A DNA stretch of 64,000 nt from Cololabis saira (Eukaryota; Chordata; Actinopteri; Beloniformes; Belonidae). Location: assembly GCF_033807715.1 (NCBI RefSeq), contig NC_084592.1:27131501-27195500 (forward strand), in the 5' to 3' direction. This document shows positions 25,281-37,235 of the stretch, in pieces. How positions within the stretch are numbered: position 1 is the stretch's first letter; each line of letters begins with the position of its first letter. Made by a program: the position numbers and the translations under genes. The notes beneath the pieces are model-generated. The model searched no databases, had not been told where the DNA came from, and saw only the letters and a list, made by a program, of their open reading frames with translations.

Positions 25281-26924
25281 GAGCTCCTCTTTTCAAAATA
25301 AGTAAGATAATCATCTAAACAACAAAAAACTGAAAATGTAGCAATTTTCTTTTTTTTTTTTTTTACCAAAGTGTTCCATTTCTCCATTTCTGCTGTACAG
25401 TTGGAAACCTACAGAAGAAAGACTGTGACTTCATCTTTGATGCCAAAGATTTCCTCATACTACATCTTATAATGTTGCCTGGCAACAAGGATACCTTGTG
25501 CCCTGCTATTACCCAGCGTAACCCACATTTTTGACCATGGAGAGGCCAACAGTGAGAGCACTCATGAGAACGTTTCCAAATTGAGCTCTGCCCTCAACTC
25601 TGGTTCCCAGTAACACACCCACTCAGGTTCAAAACAACCTGCTTTCAAAATAAAAGAACTTGTTTCTCTGCTGTGTATAAATGACTTAAAGTATCATCAA
25701 AGTTTATGTATTAGATCTTAGGTCTTAGTTTCATCAGAGGATGAGACGCGCAAGAGTTTTAAGTTTTCCAGAAAACCCTCAGGTTTTGGAAACCTGTGTC
25801 AAATAGAGATTCAGGTCTCTTTTCTCTGATAACTTGACCCTAAAGGAAAATGGAGAGGTCAGAAAGCATACAGAGAGAGGCAGAAACCTACGAAAGGAAA
25901 ATTGAGAAAAACAAAATTACACTGTTGCAGCATATATTTAAGTCATTACATTTCAGTATAAATAGAAGCATCAGCATTGTAATACAAAAATTGATTTGTG
26001 TCCGGAGGAGTGTATAAACTCAAACAAGGTAGGGCATGGGCCGTTGCCCTCCTGCAGCGCTCCCATCATTCCTTTTTGCTTTGATAGTATCCCAAGACGT
26101 CCGTACAGACCCGCACTCTGGCACACTCCAGCATCACGGACGCTGAAAAGCCTTCTGTTACTTGTTACGCCTCACAAATTGAATTTACACACTGAATAGT
26201 TCTGGCTGGATGCGCCAGATGCAGAGATCTGGATAAACTTAAAAGCACGCAGGGCAGCCATGTGTTTATATGCCAGTGTAGTCTGCCAGGGAAAGTTTTT
26301 CAGAGCACGGCCCCACAGTCCTTTCCATGGTGGAAACTAGGTAATCAGCATGCTTAACCGCTTGAAGCAATCCCGCTGTTTTATTTTCTCGCATTAAGTC
26401 TGAGATTTTTTGAAATGGATGCTTTGTTTGAATGTTCATTATTTAAAAGCATCTCTGCAGAGGTCATGCCGTGAGCGGGGGTTATTTACCGTATTCAGGC
26501 TGGCGACAGTCACTCGCATAATGTCACTGTCTGGAGTGTGTCAGCAGCGAACAGGAAGCTTTCTGCATGTGAACGCTGTCCTACAAGCCTGAGACGGTTA
26601 ACATGGACGTTTGTCTGGAGGAAATGGGCCCTTGTTTAATGATGTTAACAGAAGCACGTATGGAATGCAACAACACAATTATCCTTTATTATATTACACT
26701 CATTTGAATACTCCCGATAGCATCAACATGCACTCTCACCAGGCCTCCTCCCCACGCACCACAGAGCTTGGACAAAGCCTTTGTGTAGGTTTTTTTATAA
26801 TCAAAATTCAAACAGGATTCACAAGCCTGTGGTAACTTTACATGCACTGCTCTCCTTAGATATGAAGTTTTAATGGATGGAGAATATTTTACAGATCATA
26901 TTTTACTTGCTGCAGGTGTCTGTA

Positions 26925-27210
26925 GTTGTATTTAGTTGTTAAAGTTGCACCAAAGGATGCTGCTGTCTTTATGTACAGTAGGCTGGAGGATTTCATAGCC
27001 ATCCATCCAAAAGTTGTTGAAACCTTTAATGAAAACCTTAAATGCGAAACCTGCGGTGCCACGACAGAAATTCTTTATGATTGCCAAAGTAAAGTAGAAT
27101 TCGATGTCTTGGCGCCATCAAAGTCTGCTATAAATTTCATGGCAGGCAATCTTATACATGTTCAGATATTTCCTTCTGGACAAATCTAGTGGACTGGACA
27201 GGCAAACATC
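26925..27210 (+). repeat. Degraded interspersed repeat (teleost)
   Basis: Two related halves contain tttcatagccatccatccaa, aagttgttgaaac and, 100 bases later, aatttcatggcaggcaatc, cagatatttccttctggac and tagtggactgg. This tandem order is that of a repeat common in fish introns, known to me only by sequence. The open frame across it is not a gene. Confidence 0.4.
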
Positions 27211-27214
27211 CTTC

Positions 27215-30200
27215 GGGCCATGCTGCTAGTATGAATCATAAGAACAATCATGGGGAACTCACATGCTTCATTTTAAGTCTATTAAGCTCTGTCTGTGCAG
27301 ACTTTTCATGTTACTCGCTTTTGTCTGGAGTCTTTTTCTTTTTTTTGTGTGTGTGTAACACTCCGGTTTCCTACATGCTCTGTACACCTGCACTCCGCCT
27401 TGACGTTCCTCTGAGTTCCTGGCACCAACACTTTTGCCAGACTATCGTGGCACAACGTCCCAGCCCAACAACAACAGGGAGAATTTCAGCTATTCTGATG
27501 TGGGAAGACCCAGCCTCTGACGCCGACTTGGAAATGAGATGCTTTATTTCACTGGCGACATTGGTTTTATTGTCGTTGATGATGTCTCAAATACAATTAA
27601 CATTTAGATAAAAAGGATGACTTTTTCTTGCATGACACTTATCTAAATGTCAGTTGGTTGATCTTGATGCTTGAGGCAGCTTTGTGAAGTTGCTCTTTGT
27701 CTTCTGAGTTCAATGAATAAGCATTATAAATATTACATTTCCTAAATGAATTAATTCCATGCAGTGCATCAGGCCTCATAACGGCTAATTTGATGGCAGA
27801 ATCCTTCAGTAACAGTTACTCTGGTGATCATTGAGAAGTATTTATTTATAATGTTATGACTAGCTTTAAAAAAAAGGAGAATAGTTCAATGAAAAAACAA
27901 TTTTGGGGATGGACTTGGGAATAGCCTGCATTGCTCCCGTTACGGTAAAGCGATGTCTATACACAGTAATTTAGCCCATGAGACATTTTTTTGGCAAACG
28001 TAGAGCAGGGACGTATCTCACTGGCTCCACTCCAAGACACTGTTGTGATTTAAATGAATGTGCAGTAATGCACTTAGCGTACATCCTATATCTTTAATTT
28101 AGTAAACTGAAAACACTTTTTTTGTTCTCTTGTTTTTGCTCTCATGCCTCACAAGGTCATTATTTAGCTGTCAGGTTGGAGCGCAGTCAGAAATATATCG
28201 CAGAAAAGAAATGTTGAGCAATCACTACCTTTTTTCCTATTATAGCACGGCTTATTATTTTGGTAGAAGAACCCTGCAAGCATGAAAATAAGCAGAGCTC
28301 TGTTGGGAATAACTCGAGGTCATCAAAACCCATGCACTAATAATAAAGTTTAAATTGTATGTTACTCTAGGTACCTCTCTGCACGCTGAGCAGATATTAA
28401 AAAGGGCCTAAACACGCTATATGTCTTGCCTTTTTAAAAGGATTTATAGATTTTTTTTCTTTTCAAATAGGATGTTAACATAGCCAGATGTGTAACTGAA
28501 TATTCCAAACGCTCATCTGTAACTCGAGTGTCCATGTGCACATAAACCTACACACTGGCTGCAGGTGGATCAGCTGTCAACAGCTTGCAGTGCATGGGTG
28601 AAAACACTAACCAGGCCCCAGGAGTCAGGGCACCCGAAGGAGCAGGGGCCCAGAGAGAAGAAGAAGAAGAGATAACGATGGTGGAGCAGGCAGAGGGGGT
28701 TTATGAGAGAGTTAGAATAACTTGTAACACGTGTGATTTTAAGACAGACGTAGATACCGCGTCCCGTCAGCTCCAGACTCGCTCCGCAGTGCCAGATGAG
28801 ATTCTGGAAAACAGAGGTGCATTCCTCAGGGATGCCATAACTCATGTGGGCTGGTGATACTCAGGGCAAGGTGCTGGGCATCTGTAACAGACAGCAATCG
28901 CGGAGGAACAGTTTGTTCTGAGATATATTACAATGATTGGCCCTCTCGCTGTACCGTTACCACTAATATGAGGTCATTTTCAGGGTGCATCACTGTGGAG
29001 GTATAATATTTCGAGTCAAAAAAACCCACACGTATGGGTTGTATTAAGGTACGAACAGCCACTGAAGTGGAGCCTGTCTTAAATTAAGGTCCAGTCTTCT
29101 TATATCAGTGTATTAGCTGCTTCTGCAGCAGAATGAGGCTGGATATAATTTAATTAGGGCTGTGTCCTGTTTATAGTTAGCATTTCTGTAGTCCAAATGA
29201 GGTAGAAGCTATAAAAGACGACAAGAGACTTTAATGACCTCATATGACTTGCACACCTTCATCATTGTGAATCTAATCAGCTAGCGACATCCCAGTGGCA
29301 GTCATCCAGTGTTTTTTATTTACATGTGGTTTGGAAGCTTCTGCTATTGGTAGTTAGTGCACAGGAGATGGCTTATCCTCTTAAACGATGCTTTAGCTCC
29401 AGACAGAGGTTTACATGTTTTAAATGGATGGGCTTACAATCGGAGACAGGGAAATTAGCTGTCCCAATTTATTCGGGCGTTATTAGCTTATTTCTTTTCT
29501 TTGCAACCATAGGAACATATGAATTATGAGCCAAGACATTCCAACATAATTTATGCTTTAACTGGGATTTGCAAGGCCCTTCTGCCTTATTTTTTTCTTT
29601 GAACCGAACAGAACACCTCATCGATTGAACTTTGCAGTCTGGCACTGGAACTGCAGACTCTTGCACACAGTCCATGTCCGTGATTCTTTTGCCAATTACT
29701 GCCCATTAATTTCTTTGTCAATCTGCTCAGTGCTTTTTTGGAAAAGAGAAATGTTAAGGCACAGTCCGCAGATTCAGAGGAGGAATGTGCTGCAGTAACA
29801 CAGAACAGACGTGGGACACAGTCTTATGTTCATGCAATGACACAATTAGTCTCGGATAAGGCGAGCAGGCGCAGCAGCATCAAAGATGAAGGGCACTTTT
29901 AGTGGTCAACAGTTGTGATAACTGCGGGGCCTAATCTCTGGAAGCCAAAACAGACACAGTGTAGTAATAAAACAAGGACGGGGGATTTGAGCTATTCAGA
30001 AGCCTACTGGAGTCATTAAGCAGCCCTGTGGTGTCACTTATCTTATAGATGAGGACACTAATGGGGAAAATTACATTTCACATCTTTTTTTTTTTTTCTC
30101 CGATGAGCAACATCAGAAGAATGATGGTGAAACAGGAACACCAGAACAGAACACTGACACGCACAGGAAGGAAACACGGTGGCACGGTGACATCCTGTTT

Positions 30201-30800
30201 GCATCCATCCTCATCAAGCGCCCGTGTTTTCCTAGATTCCGTAAATTTAAATCTTGTCTTGATGCCATTATCATTAAAGTCTTCCTGTTTATCAGGCTCG
30301 GTCTGCCATCCTTGTTCAGAGCTCGTGGAATGATCATGAACACAGCCGGGCGGTAATCACATTAGGCCAGGCACTTGACAGATCATGAGTTTTGTTTGAG
30401 CAGCCTCAACACTGCCTCACCGTTGTTGAATAAAAGAACATTACACGTCATTAGGGATCAGTGCTTCACTAGGAGAGGTGATGATTTAACTTCTCAGTAT
30501 GGATATAGTCACGTTAACCTTTTCAGTGGTGCAGCTCTTTCAGTTCTGCAGCAGTGTTTTCTAGTGCGAATGCCAAACTGACGCAGCAGTGTCCTTTCTA
30601 ATGGAAATGCTGCATGTACTGTTGTTCACTCGTTAAGTCAGTGAATCAAATGCTCTCCTTTTTCCCTGTCATGTCAACTGTGTCGTCCATTACGTAATTA
30701 TCATCAACAAGCAACAGGAGCATTGATTGCTTGTTGTGATTATGTTGTCCCCACAACATCCCCAATCTTGTGAAACCTTTAGCAACTTAAAACTTAAAAG
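27215..30800. other. Intron, nothing recognised
   Basis: Mixed-composition intronic DNA. An open frame at 28585-28857 is slightly GC-richer but has no recognised similarity or clear splice sites. Confidence 0.45.
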
Positions 30801-30807
30801 TATTTAA

Positions 30808-31473
30808 AGGAGACCTATTATGAAAAAGACGTTTTCTCTTGCTTTAACATATATAAAGTGGTCTCCCCTCAGCCTGCCAACTCAGAGAAGGAGGAAAGCA
30901 ACCAAATTCTGTGTCTGTACAGCCGCCCGGATGAGCCGTCCAGTGTGATGTGGATCTACGAGCCGTTCAGATTCTGCTCCCTTTCGTTACGTAACCAAAA
31001 TGCAATTTGCATAGGTTGGCCTCCGATGCGTGAAACCACGCCCACAACTAACACCGTGTCCATAACTGCATGCGAGCGTCCGACTATTGCGTCGCACTGC
31101 GGGACATCGGACGCTCTCTGTCCACACTGAAACCGTTAATATGCAGTTCTGTTATTAATTGTTGTTCAACTCTAACAGGCCATATTATTGTGCTGAACTT
31201 GCCAACTACCCTCCCTCAACGGTTTAACAGTAGCTAGAGTACATAAACAGAAGCTAACGGTAAATTAACATCTGCTCAGCATCCTGACAAAACACAAAAA
31301 TAACGGCCAGAAACTTCCAGCTCCCTGTCCGTCTCACTTCAGCCAGCTGCCACTTTATTGAGGTTTTTGTAGTGAAATGAGGAGGAATCATAGAGATAAC
31401 TTCTCATTTCAACTAACTGGATCAGCCGTTCCTCATCCATGACCGTTTCCTACAGCGCTTTCAACCGGCTTTC
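30808..31473. mobile_element. TTAA-flanked MITE, left part (split by the L1)
   Basis: Begins AGGAGACCTATTATG immediately after TTAA (30804-30807). The rest of this non-autonomous element resumes at 37236-37677, where it ends with the inverted counterpart CATAATAGGTCCCCT followed by TTAA (37678-37681). The two ends match at 14 of 15 bases. A TTAA duplication points to piggyBac- or Kolobok-type transposition (family knowledge). The internal sequence is shared with 60828-61293: for example, the stretch around acatatataaagtgg and cctccgatgcgtgaaacc occurs in both. The element contains no transposase. Confidence 0.75.
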
Positions 31474-31813
31474 TTTGTTTTGATATTTTTATTAGGGGGT
31501 AAGGCACAGTTGAGCAGGAATAAACAAAAAAAAGATATACAGTCTACCTCCTTTTTTTTTTTTTTTGGAATTAAGAACAGAACAAAAAATCCACACAAAA
31601 CAATGACAAATACACGAAAATTATTATATTCTTATATACAAGTAATATTTAAGTATTTAAGCTAAACAGTATGAATTAAAAAAATAGATGAATAAAAAGG
31701 GGGAAAAAAAAAAAAAAAAAAAAACCCAAAAACAAAAGAAAAGTAAATAAAAAGATAAATAAAAAGGAGGAAGAAAGAAAGGAAAGAGAGAAGAGAGGGA
31801 GGGGGGGGATCCG

Positions 31814-34800
31814 TCAATCAGGAGGCAGGGACTGGAGAGAGTGGAAGAATGTGAGAAAGGGAAGCCACTTATTATAAAATTTGTTGCAACTACCCTTCAG
31901 TGAATATTTAATCTTTTCCAGCTTCAGAAAAAACATGGTGTCGTTGAGCCACTGGGTACTAGAAGGAGCCTTAGTCGACTTCCAGTGGAGAAGAAGGTGG
32001 CGTCTTGCCAGTAAGGAAGTAAAAGCCAAAATGTCTTTTTGGTTTGAAGTAAACCGGCCATGGTCCTCTGGGAGCCCGAATATGGCAACATGGGGGGAGA
32101 CTTTTATATTCACCGAGAGTATTTTTGACATGGTGTCAAAATAATTCGACCAAAAGCGAGAAAGTAGTGGGCAAGAGTAAAACATATGGGTTAAATTGCA
32201 GGACGAGGCATGACATTTGTCGCATTCGTCAGTGACACTGGGATAGATCTGTGAGAGTCGAGCTTTAGAAAAGTGGACTCTAAACAGTACTTTAAACTGA
32301 ATAAGTGTAAGACGAGCGCAGGATGAACTTGTGTAAATTTTTTTAAGAGCAGCGTCCCACCAGTCATCCTCCAAATTTAGATCCAGTTCATCTTCCCAGG
32401 CAGCCCTAACTTTAATAACTGGAGAGAGATCGAAAGACAGAAGGTCATCGTAAACCTTAGAGATCAGTGATTTCTGAAGTGGATCATGGTTTAAAAGCAC
32501 CTCCCACTGTAGAGTCGGCGGAGAGGATGGAAAAACTGGAAACAAAGCTTTAGCGCAGTGTCTAATCTGAAAGTATCGAAAGAGATGAGAAGGCGGGAGA
32601 TTAAATTCACCTGAGAGATCTGCAAAGCTGCGAAAGATACCATCCTTGTAAAGATCTCCAAAACTTTTCAGGCCCTTATTATGCCATATGAGAAAGGTTG
32701 AATCTGTAAGCGGAGGTCGAAATAAATGATTGTTCAGTAATGGAGCTAAAGTAGATGCTGACTTAAATTTGAAGTGTTTCCTAAATTGATACCAAATTTT
32801 AAGTGTGGAGTGAACCACTTGATTATTTGTAAAGACAGAGAGGTTGGATGGAATAGATGAGGTAAGTAGAGCAGGTAAAGAGGATGAAATGCATGACTGT
32901 GCCTCCAATTTACACCATGGCATATTCACCGATTTGAACCAAAATGAAATTTTTTGAATATGTGCTGCCCAATAATACAGTTGGAAATTGGGAAGTGCCA
33001 GTCCGCCATTGAATTTACATCTCTGAAGTGTGGATTTGCGGATTCTAGGAGCCTTCCCACACCATAAGAAGTCAGAAATAGTTTGATCAATTATTTTAAA
33101 AAAGTGTTTTGGTAAGAAAAGTGGAAGACAATGGAACAGAAATAGAAATTTGGGCAAAATATTCATTTTAACTGCGTTAATTCTTCCAATTAATGAAAGA
33201 GGTAAGCTTTTCCATCTATGGAGGTCAGATTTAATTGTAGACATTAAAGGTGAGAGATTAGCAGAAAAAAGAGAGCTTAACGTTCTGGTTACGTTGATCC
33301 CAAGATACCTAAAGCCGGAAGGACTAATCTTAAAAGGGATATCTGACTGTACGAGCTGTGTTGCTGAGTCATTAATGGGATAGCATTCACTTTTAGATAC
33401 GTTCACTTTATAGCCTGAGAAAGACCCGAATCTCTGGAAAGCAGATAAAATTGAAGGAATGGAGAGGACAGGATCCGAGACATATAACAGTAAGTCATCA
33501 GCGTAAAGTGACAGCTTATATTCTGTTCCCAATCGGGAGATCCCAGTAAAAGTGGGGGAGGACCTCAGAAAGATTGACAGGGGCTCTATAGCTAGTGCGA
33601 ATAATAGGGGAGAGAGGGGACACCCCTGTCTGGTGCCACGGGCTAGAGTAAAAAAATTGGACTGAATGCCATTAGTGGAAACGCTTGCTTGTGGAGACGT
33701 GTAAAGGAGACGAATCAAAGAAATGAACCCATTCCCCAGCCCAAACTTCTTCAGTACAGTAAATAAATAGTCCCATTCAATCCTATCAAATGCCTTTTCA
33801 GCATCGACTGAGATTACGACTTCAGGTGTTGTGGTGATAGTTTTAGAGTGAATAATATTTAAAAGTGTCCGCACATTAAAGAATAACTGTCGCCCCTTAA
33901 CAAATCCTGTCTGTTCATTTGAGACAATAGTTGGCACAATGTTCTCCAAGCGATAAGCCAAGGCTTTAGCAAGGATCTTAGCATCTACATTTATTAACGA
34001 AAGAGGTCTGTATGAGCCGCAGAGAGTTGGATCCTTATCTTTTTTTAAGAGGAGACTTATGGAGGCTTGCCTTAAAGTGGGAGGGAGAGTGCCATGTTCC
34101 AGTGATTCCTTATAAACAGCATGCAATAAAGGGGACAATTTATCCTGAAATTTCTTAAAAAATTCCACTGGAAATCCATCAGGGCCAGGAGCTTTGTTAT
34201 TTTGCATACTTCTCACAGCGAGATTAATTTCTTCTACCGTTAATGGCGAGTCAAGATTTTTAGCAGCATCGGAGCCTATAACAGGAAAGTTGAGGCTATC
34301 TAAGAATGAATTCAATTCAGTGGAGCCAGATGGAGATTCAGACGTATATAAAGAGGAATAAAATGAGTGAAAGACAGAATTAATGGCGGTGGGATCCTGA
34401 TGCAATGAGCCTGATGAATCTTTTATCTGAAGGATCATACGTGAGGCTGCCTGGCGACGTAGCTGATGAGCCATGAGCCGACTTGCCTTGTCTCCATGTT
34501 CATAATATACGGAGCGTGATCGTAAAAGAAGTCGCTCTGCGTCATTAGTGGTAAGGAGATCAAATTCAGTCTGTAAATCGACACGTTGCTTAAGAAAACT
34601 GGGAGAGGGGCAAGTAGCAAGTTGTTGGTCCAATTTTGTGATCTTAATAGAGAGTTCTTGTAATTTGGCTTTCCGGGACTTATTCAAGTGAGCAGAGAAG
34701 GAGATAATTTGTCCCCGCAAATATGCTTTTAATGATTCCCACAGCAGTGAAGATGAAATTGGTTCCATATCATTTTGATTTATAGAGATGTAATCATCAA

Positions 34801-35617
34801 TTTTAGTTGTAATAAAATTGGTGAACTTATCATCTGAGAGAAGTAATGTATTGAACCTCCAAGATGTTGAGTAGCGTGGCTGTGAAGAGAACTGAATATC
34901 CAAAGAAAGAGGAGCGTGGTCGGAGATCACAATAGGATGATAATCAACAGACAGTACTTTGGGAATTAGTTTAGCATCAATAAAATAATAATCAATCCGA
35001 GAGAAAGATTGATGCATCTGAGAAAAGAAGGAATATTTTTTGGTACAAGGGTTATAAAATCTCCAAGGATCGGTGCAACCGTTCTTGGACACAAAATCTG
35101 AAAGAGACCTCGACATTGAAGAAGGAGTCAGATTTCGTGGGCTGGAGCGGTCTAGTTTGGGGTCAATTACGCAGTTCATATCCCCGCCAATTATAAGAAG
35201 ACTGTCGTTCAATGAGGGGAGACATTCAAAAAGCTTGTTCATAAAGTGTGGGTTGTCAAAATTGGGGGCATATATATTAACTAATAATATGGGAATATGA
35301 AATAGCGTACCCGCCACAATTAAGTATCTGCCGTTTTTGTCTGAAATCACCTTAGATGCTGAAAACTGCATTGACTTACCAATTAATATAGCAACCCCCC
35401 TGGCCTTAGAGTTGAAATCAGAGTGAAACACCTCAGAAACCCAGGGACATTTAAGTCTGACCTGGTCTTTGGTGCGCATGTGGGTTTCCTGAAGGAACAC
35501 TAAGTCAGCTTTAAGACGTCTCAGGTGAGCAAATATTCTCGATCTCTTAATTGGACTCCCCATGCCTTTAATATTCCAGCTCAACAACCTCACAGAAGTA
35601 CCAGTATTAGTGGCCAT
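31814..35617 (-). CDS. L1 ORF2 protein: endonuclease and reverse transcriptase
   Basis: An uninterrupted 1267-codon ORF starting at the ATG at 35617. Residues about 10-240 form an AP-type endonuclease: SWNIKGMG with Asn15, FLQETHM with Glu44, GGDMNC near 143, and SDHAPL near 231. The reverse transcriptase follows at about 450-770: FRPLSLI-type motif (SYRPLSLINVD), VVISVDAEKAFDRIEW, GTRQGCPLSPLLFALAIEPL, and the catalytic YADD at about 705-708. A Cys-rich stretch near 1130 (CDKCHASSC, then HMFYSC) is the usual L1 C-terminal zinc-knuckle region. The enzyme nicks target DNA and primes reverse transcription there (family knowledge). All catalytic residues named are present, and there is no frame break. 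The assignment is L1 superfamily, with the subgroup (L1 versus Tx1-like) not decided. Confidence 0.96.
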   Translation of the reverse strand: MATNTGTSVRLLSWNIKGMGSPIKRSRIFAHLRRLKADLVFLQETHMRTKDQVRLKCPWVSEVFHSDFNSKARGVAILIGKSMQFSASKVISDKNGRYLIVAGTLFHIPILLVNIYAPNFDNPHFMNKLFECLPSLNDSLLIIGGDMNCVIDPKLDRSSPRNLTPSSMSRSLSDFVSKNGCTDPWRFYNPCTKKYSFFSQMHQSFSRIDYYFIDAKLIPKVLSVDYHPIVISDHAPLSLDIQFSSQPRYSTSWRFNTLLLSDDKFTNFITTKIDDYISINQNDMEPISSSLLWESLKAYLRGQIISFSAHLNKSRKAKLQELSIKITKLDQQLATCPSPSFLKQRVDLQTEFDLLTTNDAERLLLRSRSVYYEHGDKASRLMAHQLRRQAASRMILQIKDSSGSLHQDPTAINSVFHSFYSSLYTSESPSGSTELNSFLDSLNFPVIGSDAAKNLDSPLTVEEINLAVRSMQNNKAPGPDGFPVEFFKKFQDKLSPLLHAVYKESLEHGTLPPTLRQASISLLLKKDKDPTLCGSYRPLSLINVDAKILAKALAYRLENIVPTIVSNEQTGFVKGRQLFFNVRTLLNIIHSKTITTTPEVVISVDAEKAFDRIEWDYLFTVLKKFGLGNGFISLIRLLYTSPQASVSTNGIQSNFFTLARGTRQGCPLSPLLFALAIEPLSIFLRSSPTFTGISRLGTEYKLSLYADDLLLYVSDPVLSIPSILSAFQRFGSFSGYKVNVSKSECYPINDSATQLVQSDIPFKISPSGFRYLGINVTRTLSSLFSANLSPLMSTIKSDLHRWKSLPLSLIGRINAVKMNILPKFLFLFHCLPLFLPKHFFKIIDQTISDFLWCGKAPRIRKSTLQRCKFNGGLALPNFQLYYWAAHIQKISFWFKSVNMPWCKLEAQSCISSSLPALLTSSIPSNLSVFTNNQVVHSTLKIWYQFRKHFKFKSASTLAPLLNNHLFRPPLTDSTFLIWHNKGLKSFGDLYKDGIFRSFADLSGEFNLPPSHLFRYFQIRHCAKALFPVFPSSPPTLQWEVLLNHDPLQKSLISKVYDDLLSFDLSPVIKVRAAWEDELDLNLEDDWWDAALKKIYTSSSCARLTLIQFKVLFRVHFSKARLSQIYPSVTDECDKCHASSCNLTHMFYSCPLLSRFWSNYFDTMSKILSVNIKVSPHVAIFGLPEDHGRFTSNQKDILAFTSLLARRHLLLHWKSTKAPSSTQWLNDTMFFLKLEKIKYSLKGSCNKFYNKWLPFLTFFHSLQSLPPD

Positions 35618-35732
35618 ATGTTAAATTCCTAAAGATAGAGATGTACCGAATGCGGATCCCCAAGGAAGGAAAGGAAAGAAAGGGATGGAGGGAGGAAAGA
35701 AAGAAAGAAAGAAAGAAAGAGGAAAGAAGAAG

Positions 35733-35768
<36 letters not shown>

Positions 35769-36098
35769 GGGAGAAAAAAAAATAAATAAAATAAAATAAA
35801 TTAAAAAAAAGGGGGAAAATTGAAAACAACAACAAACTTAACCTACTGAACCCCCCACCCCCCACCCCCCAACTGCACGTACAACGACCCCATCCCCAAA
35901 CGATGGAGAACCCAGTGCAAACTCCAGAAGGAGTCAGATCCCTGAAAAGAACACTTACGGCTTTAAGCATAACTAACAAGATAATAACTAACAAGCTTCG
36001 TGTTGAGCTCCTGCAAGCCCAGCAACATTAACAGAGAGGTACAACCAATCACGACCAAGTTAAACTGAAAACCACATACCGTGTATATATGGGAGAGG

Positions 36099-36134
<36 letters not shown>

Positions 36135-36161
36135 GACACTGATGAACTGAAAAAAGTTCAA

Positions 36162-37061
36162 CTAGACTTTGAGCGACGTGATGAAAGCGCTGGCCTCCTC
36201 TGCCGACCTGAACTCCCTTTCTGCGCCGTTGTGGGTGATGCGGAGGCGGGCGGGGTACAGCAGACCGTATCGGATCCCCGGGATCTCGCGGAGCCGGCGG
36301 CGGACGTCATTAAAGGCGGCTCGGGCACGGGCCGTCTTCTGGGTGTGGTCGGGAAAGACAGAAAAAGTCAACTCTCCACACGTAATCCGTTGCTGAGCCC
36401 TGGCTCGGCGCAATATATCCACACAGTCTGTATGATAGTGCAGACGGGCGATGATGGGACGAGGGCGCTCTCCGGGCTTCGGCTTCGGCTGGAGGGTGCG
36501 GTGCGCCCGGTCCAGGAGAGGCTCCTTCTCCAGGCTGAAAGCCTCCTTGAGCAGAGAGGGAATATCCGTAACAGCAGAAGAGGTGGAAAAATCTTCAGGA
36601 ATTCCCACGATCCGTATGTTATTGCGCCGGGATCTCGCCTCCAGATCCTCGCATTTACCATCCAGCCTCATCAGTTCAGCTGACAGATGCTCCACTTTAG
36701 CCTGTAAGGTTGTGATGTCATCGGTGCAGGATGAAAGAGATGTTTCCATTTCAACCACGGTGTTCTTCAGAGCGCGCACATCAGACTGGATGTTTGTAAT
36801 GCTTTTTGATAATTCCGACTTCACCGCTTGCAGCTCAGTCTTGATGCTCGACAGGTTTTCATTTAAAGCAGTCTGAAGCTCCGATTTAAAAACAGCCGCC
36901 ATCTCAACGCGGAGTGATGCGAGCAGCTCGGCCTTAAAGTCGTGTGAAGGAGCGGCCCCGGCGGCCTCGGCCAGGCTGGACGGGGGGTCACCACGAGGCG
37001 GGGATGCTGCGTGCGGAGAGGGCCGCGGGGGTGGTGCGGATGGTTTGAGTTTTGGAGGCAT
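36162..37061 (-). CDS. L1 ORF1 protein (RNA-binding, coiled coil)
   Basis: About 299 residues from the ATG at 37061, chosen because the protein then opens MPPKLKPSAPPP. An upstream in-frame ATG at 37145 would add 28 hydrophobic residues that look like leader sequence. Order: a Pro/Ala-rich N-terminus (residues 1-40); a long heptad-rich coiled coil (about 45-145, with SIKTELQAVKSEL and LQAKVEHLSAELMRL); an RRM-like domain opening ARSRRNNIRIVGIPE; then a C-terminal domain with HTQKTARARAAFNDVRRRL. This layout is that of the L1 ORF1p (Transposase_22) family, which trimerises, binds L1 RNA and acts as a nucleic-acid chaperone (family knowledge). No internal stop or frameshift is present. It lies 544 bases upstream of ORF2. 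Confidence 0.93.
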   Translation of the reverse strand: MPPKLKPSAPPPRPSPHAASPPRGDPPSSLAEAAGAAPSHDFKAELLASLRVEMAAVFKSELQTALNENLSSIKTELQAVKSELSKSITNIQSDVRALKNTVVEMETSLSSCTDDITTLQAKVEHLSAELMRLDGKCEDLEARSRRNNIRIVGIPEDFSTSSAVTDIPSLLKEAFSLEKEPLLDRAHRTLQPKPKPGERPRPIIARLHYHTDCVDILRRARAQQRITCGELTFSVFPDHTQKTARARAAFNDVRRRLREIPGIRYGLLYPARLRITHNGAEREFRSAEEASAFITSLKV

Positions 37062-37235
37062 TTTGGTCGGCAAAAATACGGGGCCAAAGTAGAATAATGA
37101 AGGTCGGGAAAAATAAACCGAAGGAAGATGAAAAAGCTGTACCAAAAATAGATATTTTTAAAGGTTGTTGCAGGAGCTCAAAAAAACACGTCCTAGTCCA
37201 TTAGTCGCTACACCGGAAGTCTTCAACCGGCTTTC

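Larger units (their letters stand above)
31474..37221 (-). mobile_element. Full-length L1-type LINE retrotransposon with target-site duplication
   Basis: A 5.75-kb element read on the minus strand. It has a short 5' leader (37062-37221), ORF1 (36162-37061), an inter-ORF spacer with two long homopolymers (33 A at 35733-35765 and 34 A at 36099-36132 on the plus strand), ORF2 (31814-35617) and a 3' region of about 340 bp. The 14-bp sequence TTCAACCGGCTTTC occurs at 31460-31473 and again at 37222-37235, an exact target-site duplication. Both ORFs are open, so the insertion is probably recent. The 3' end is A-rich in element orientation rather than a clean poly(A). It is antisense to the tensin gene and lies inside the older inverted-repeat element at 30808-37677. 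Confidence 0.95.

Noticed and set aside
26926..27189. Open frame with CETCGATTEILYDC, zinc-finger-like
   Set aside because: The DNA matches a common intronic fish repeat in two halves, and the Cys pair has no further ligands.
28585..28857. Plus-strand open frame rich in Glu
   Set aside because: No recognised similarity, no suitable donor at its end, and simple GAA repeats explain the Glu run.
36081..36876. Plus-strand open frames over L1 ORF1
   Set aside because: Shadows of the minus-strand ORF1, which has clear L1 domains.
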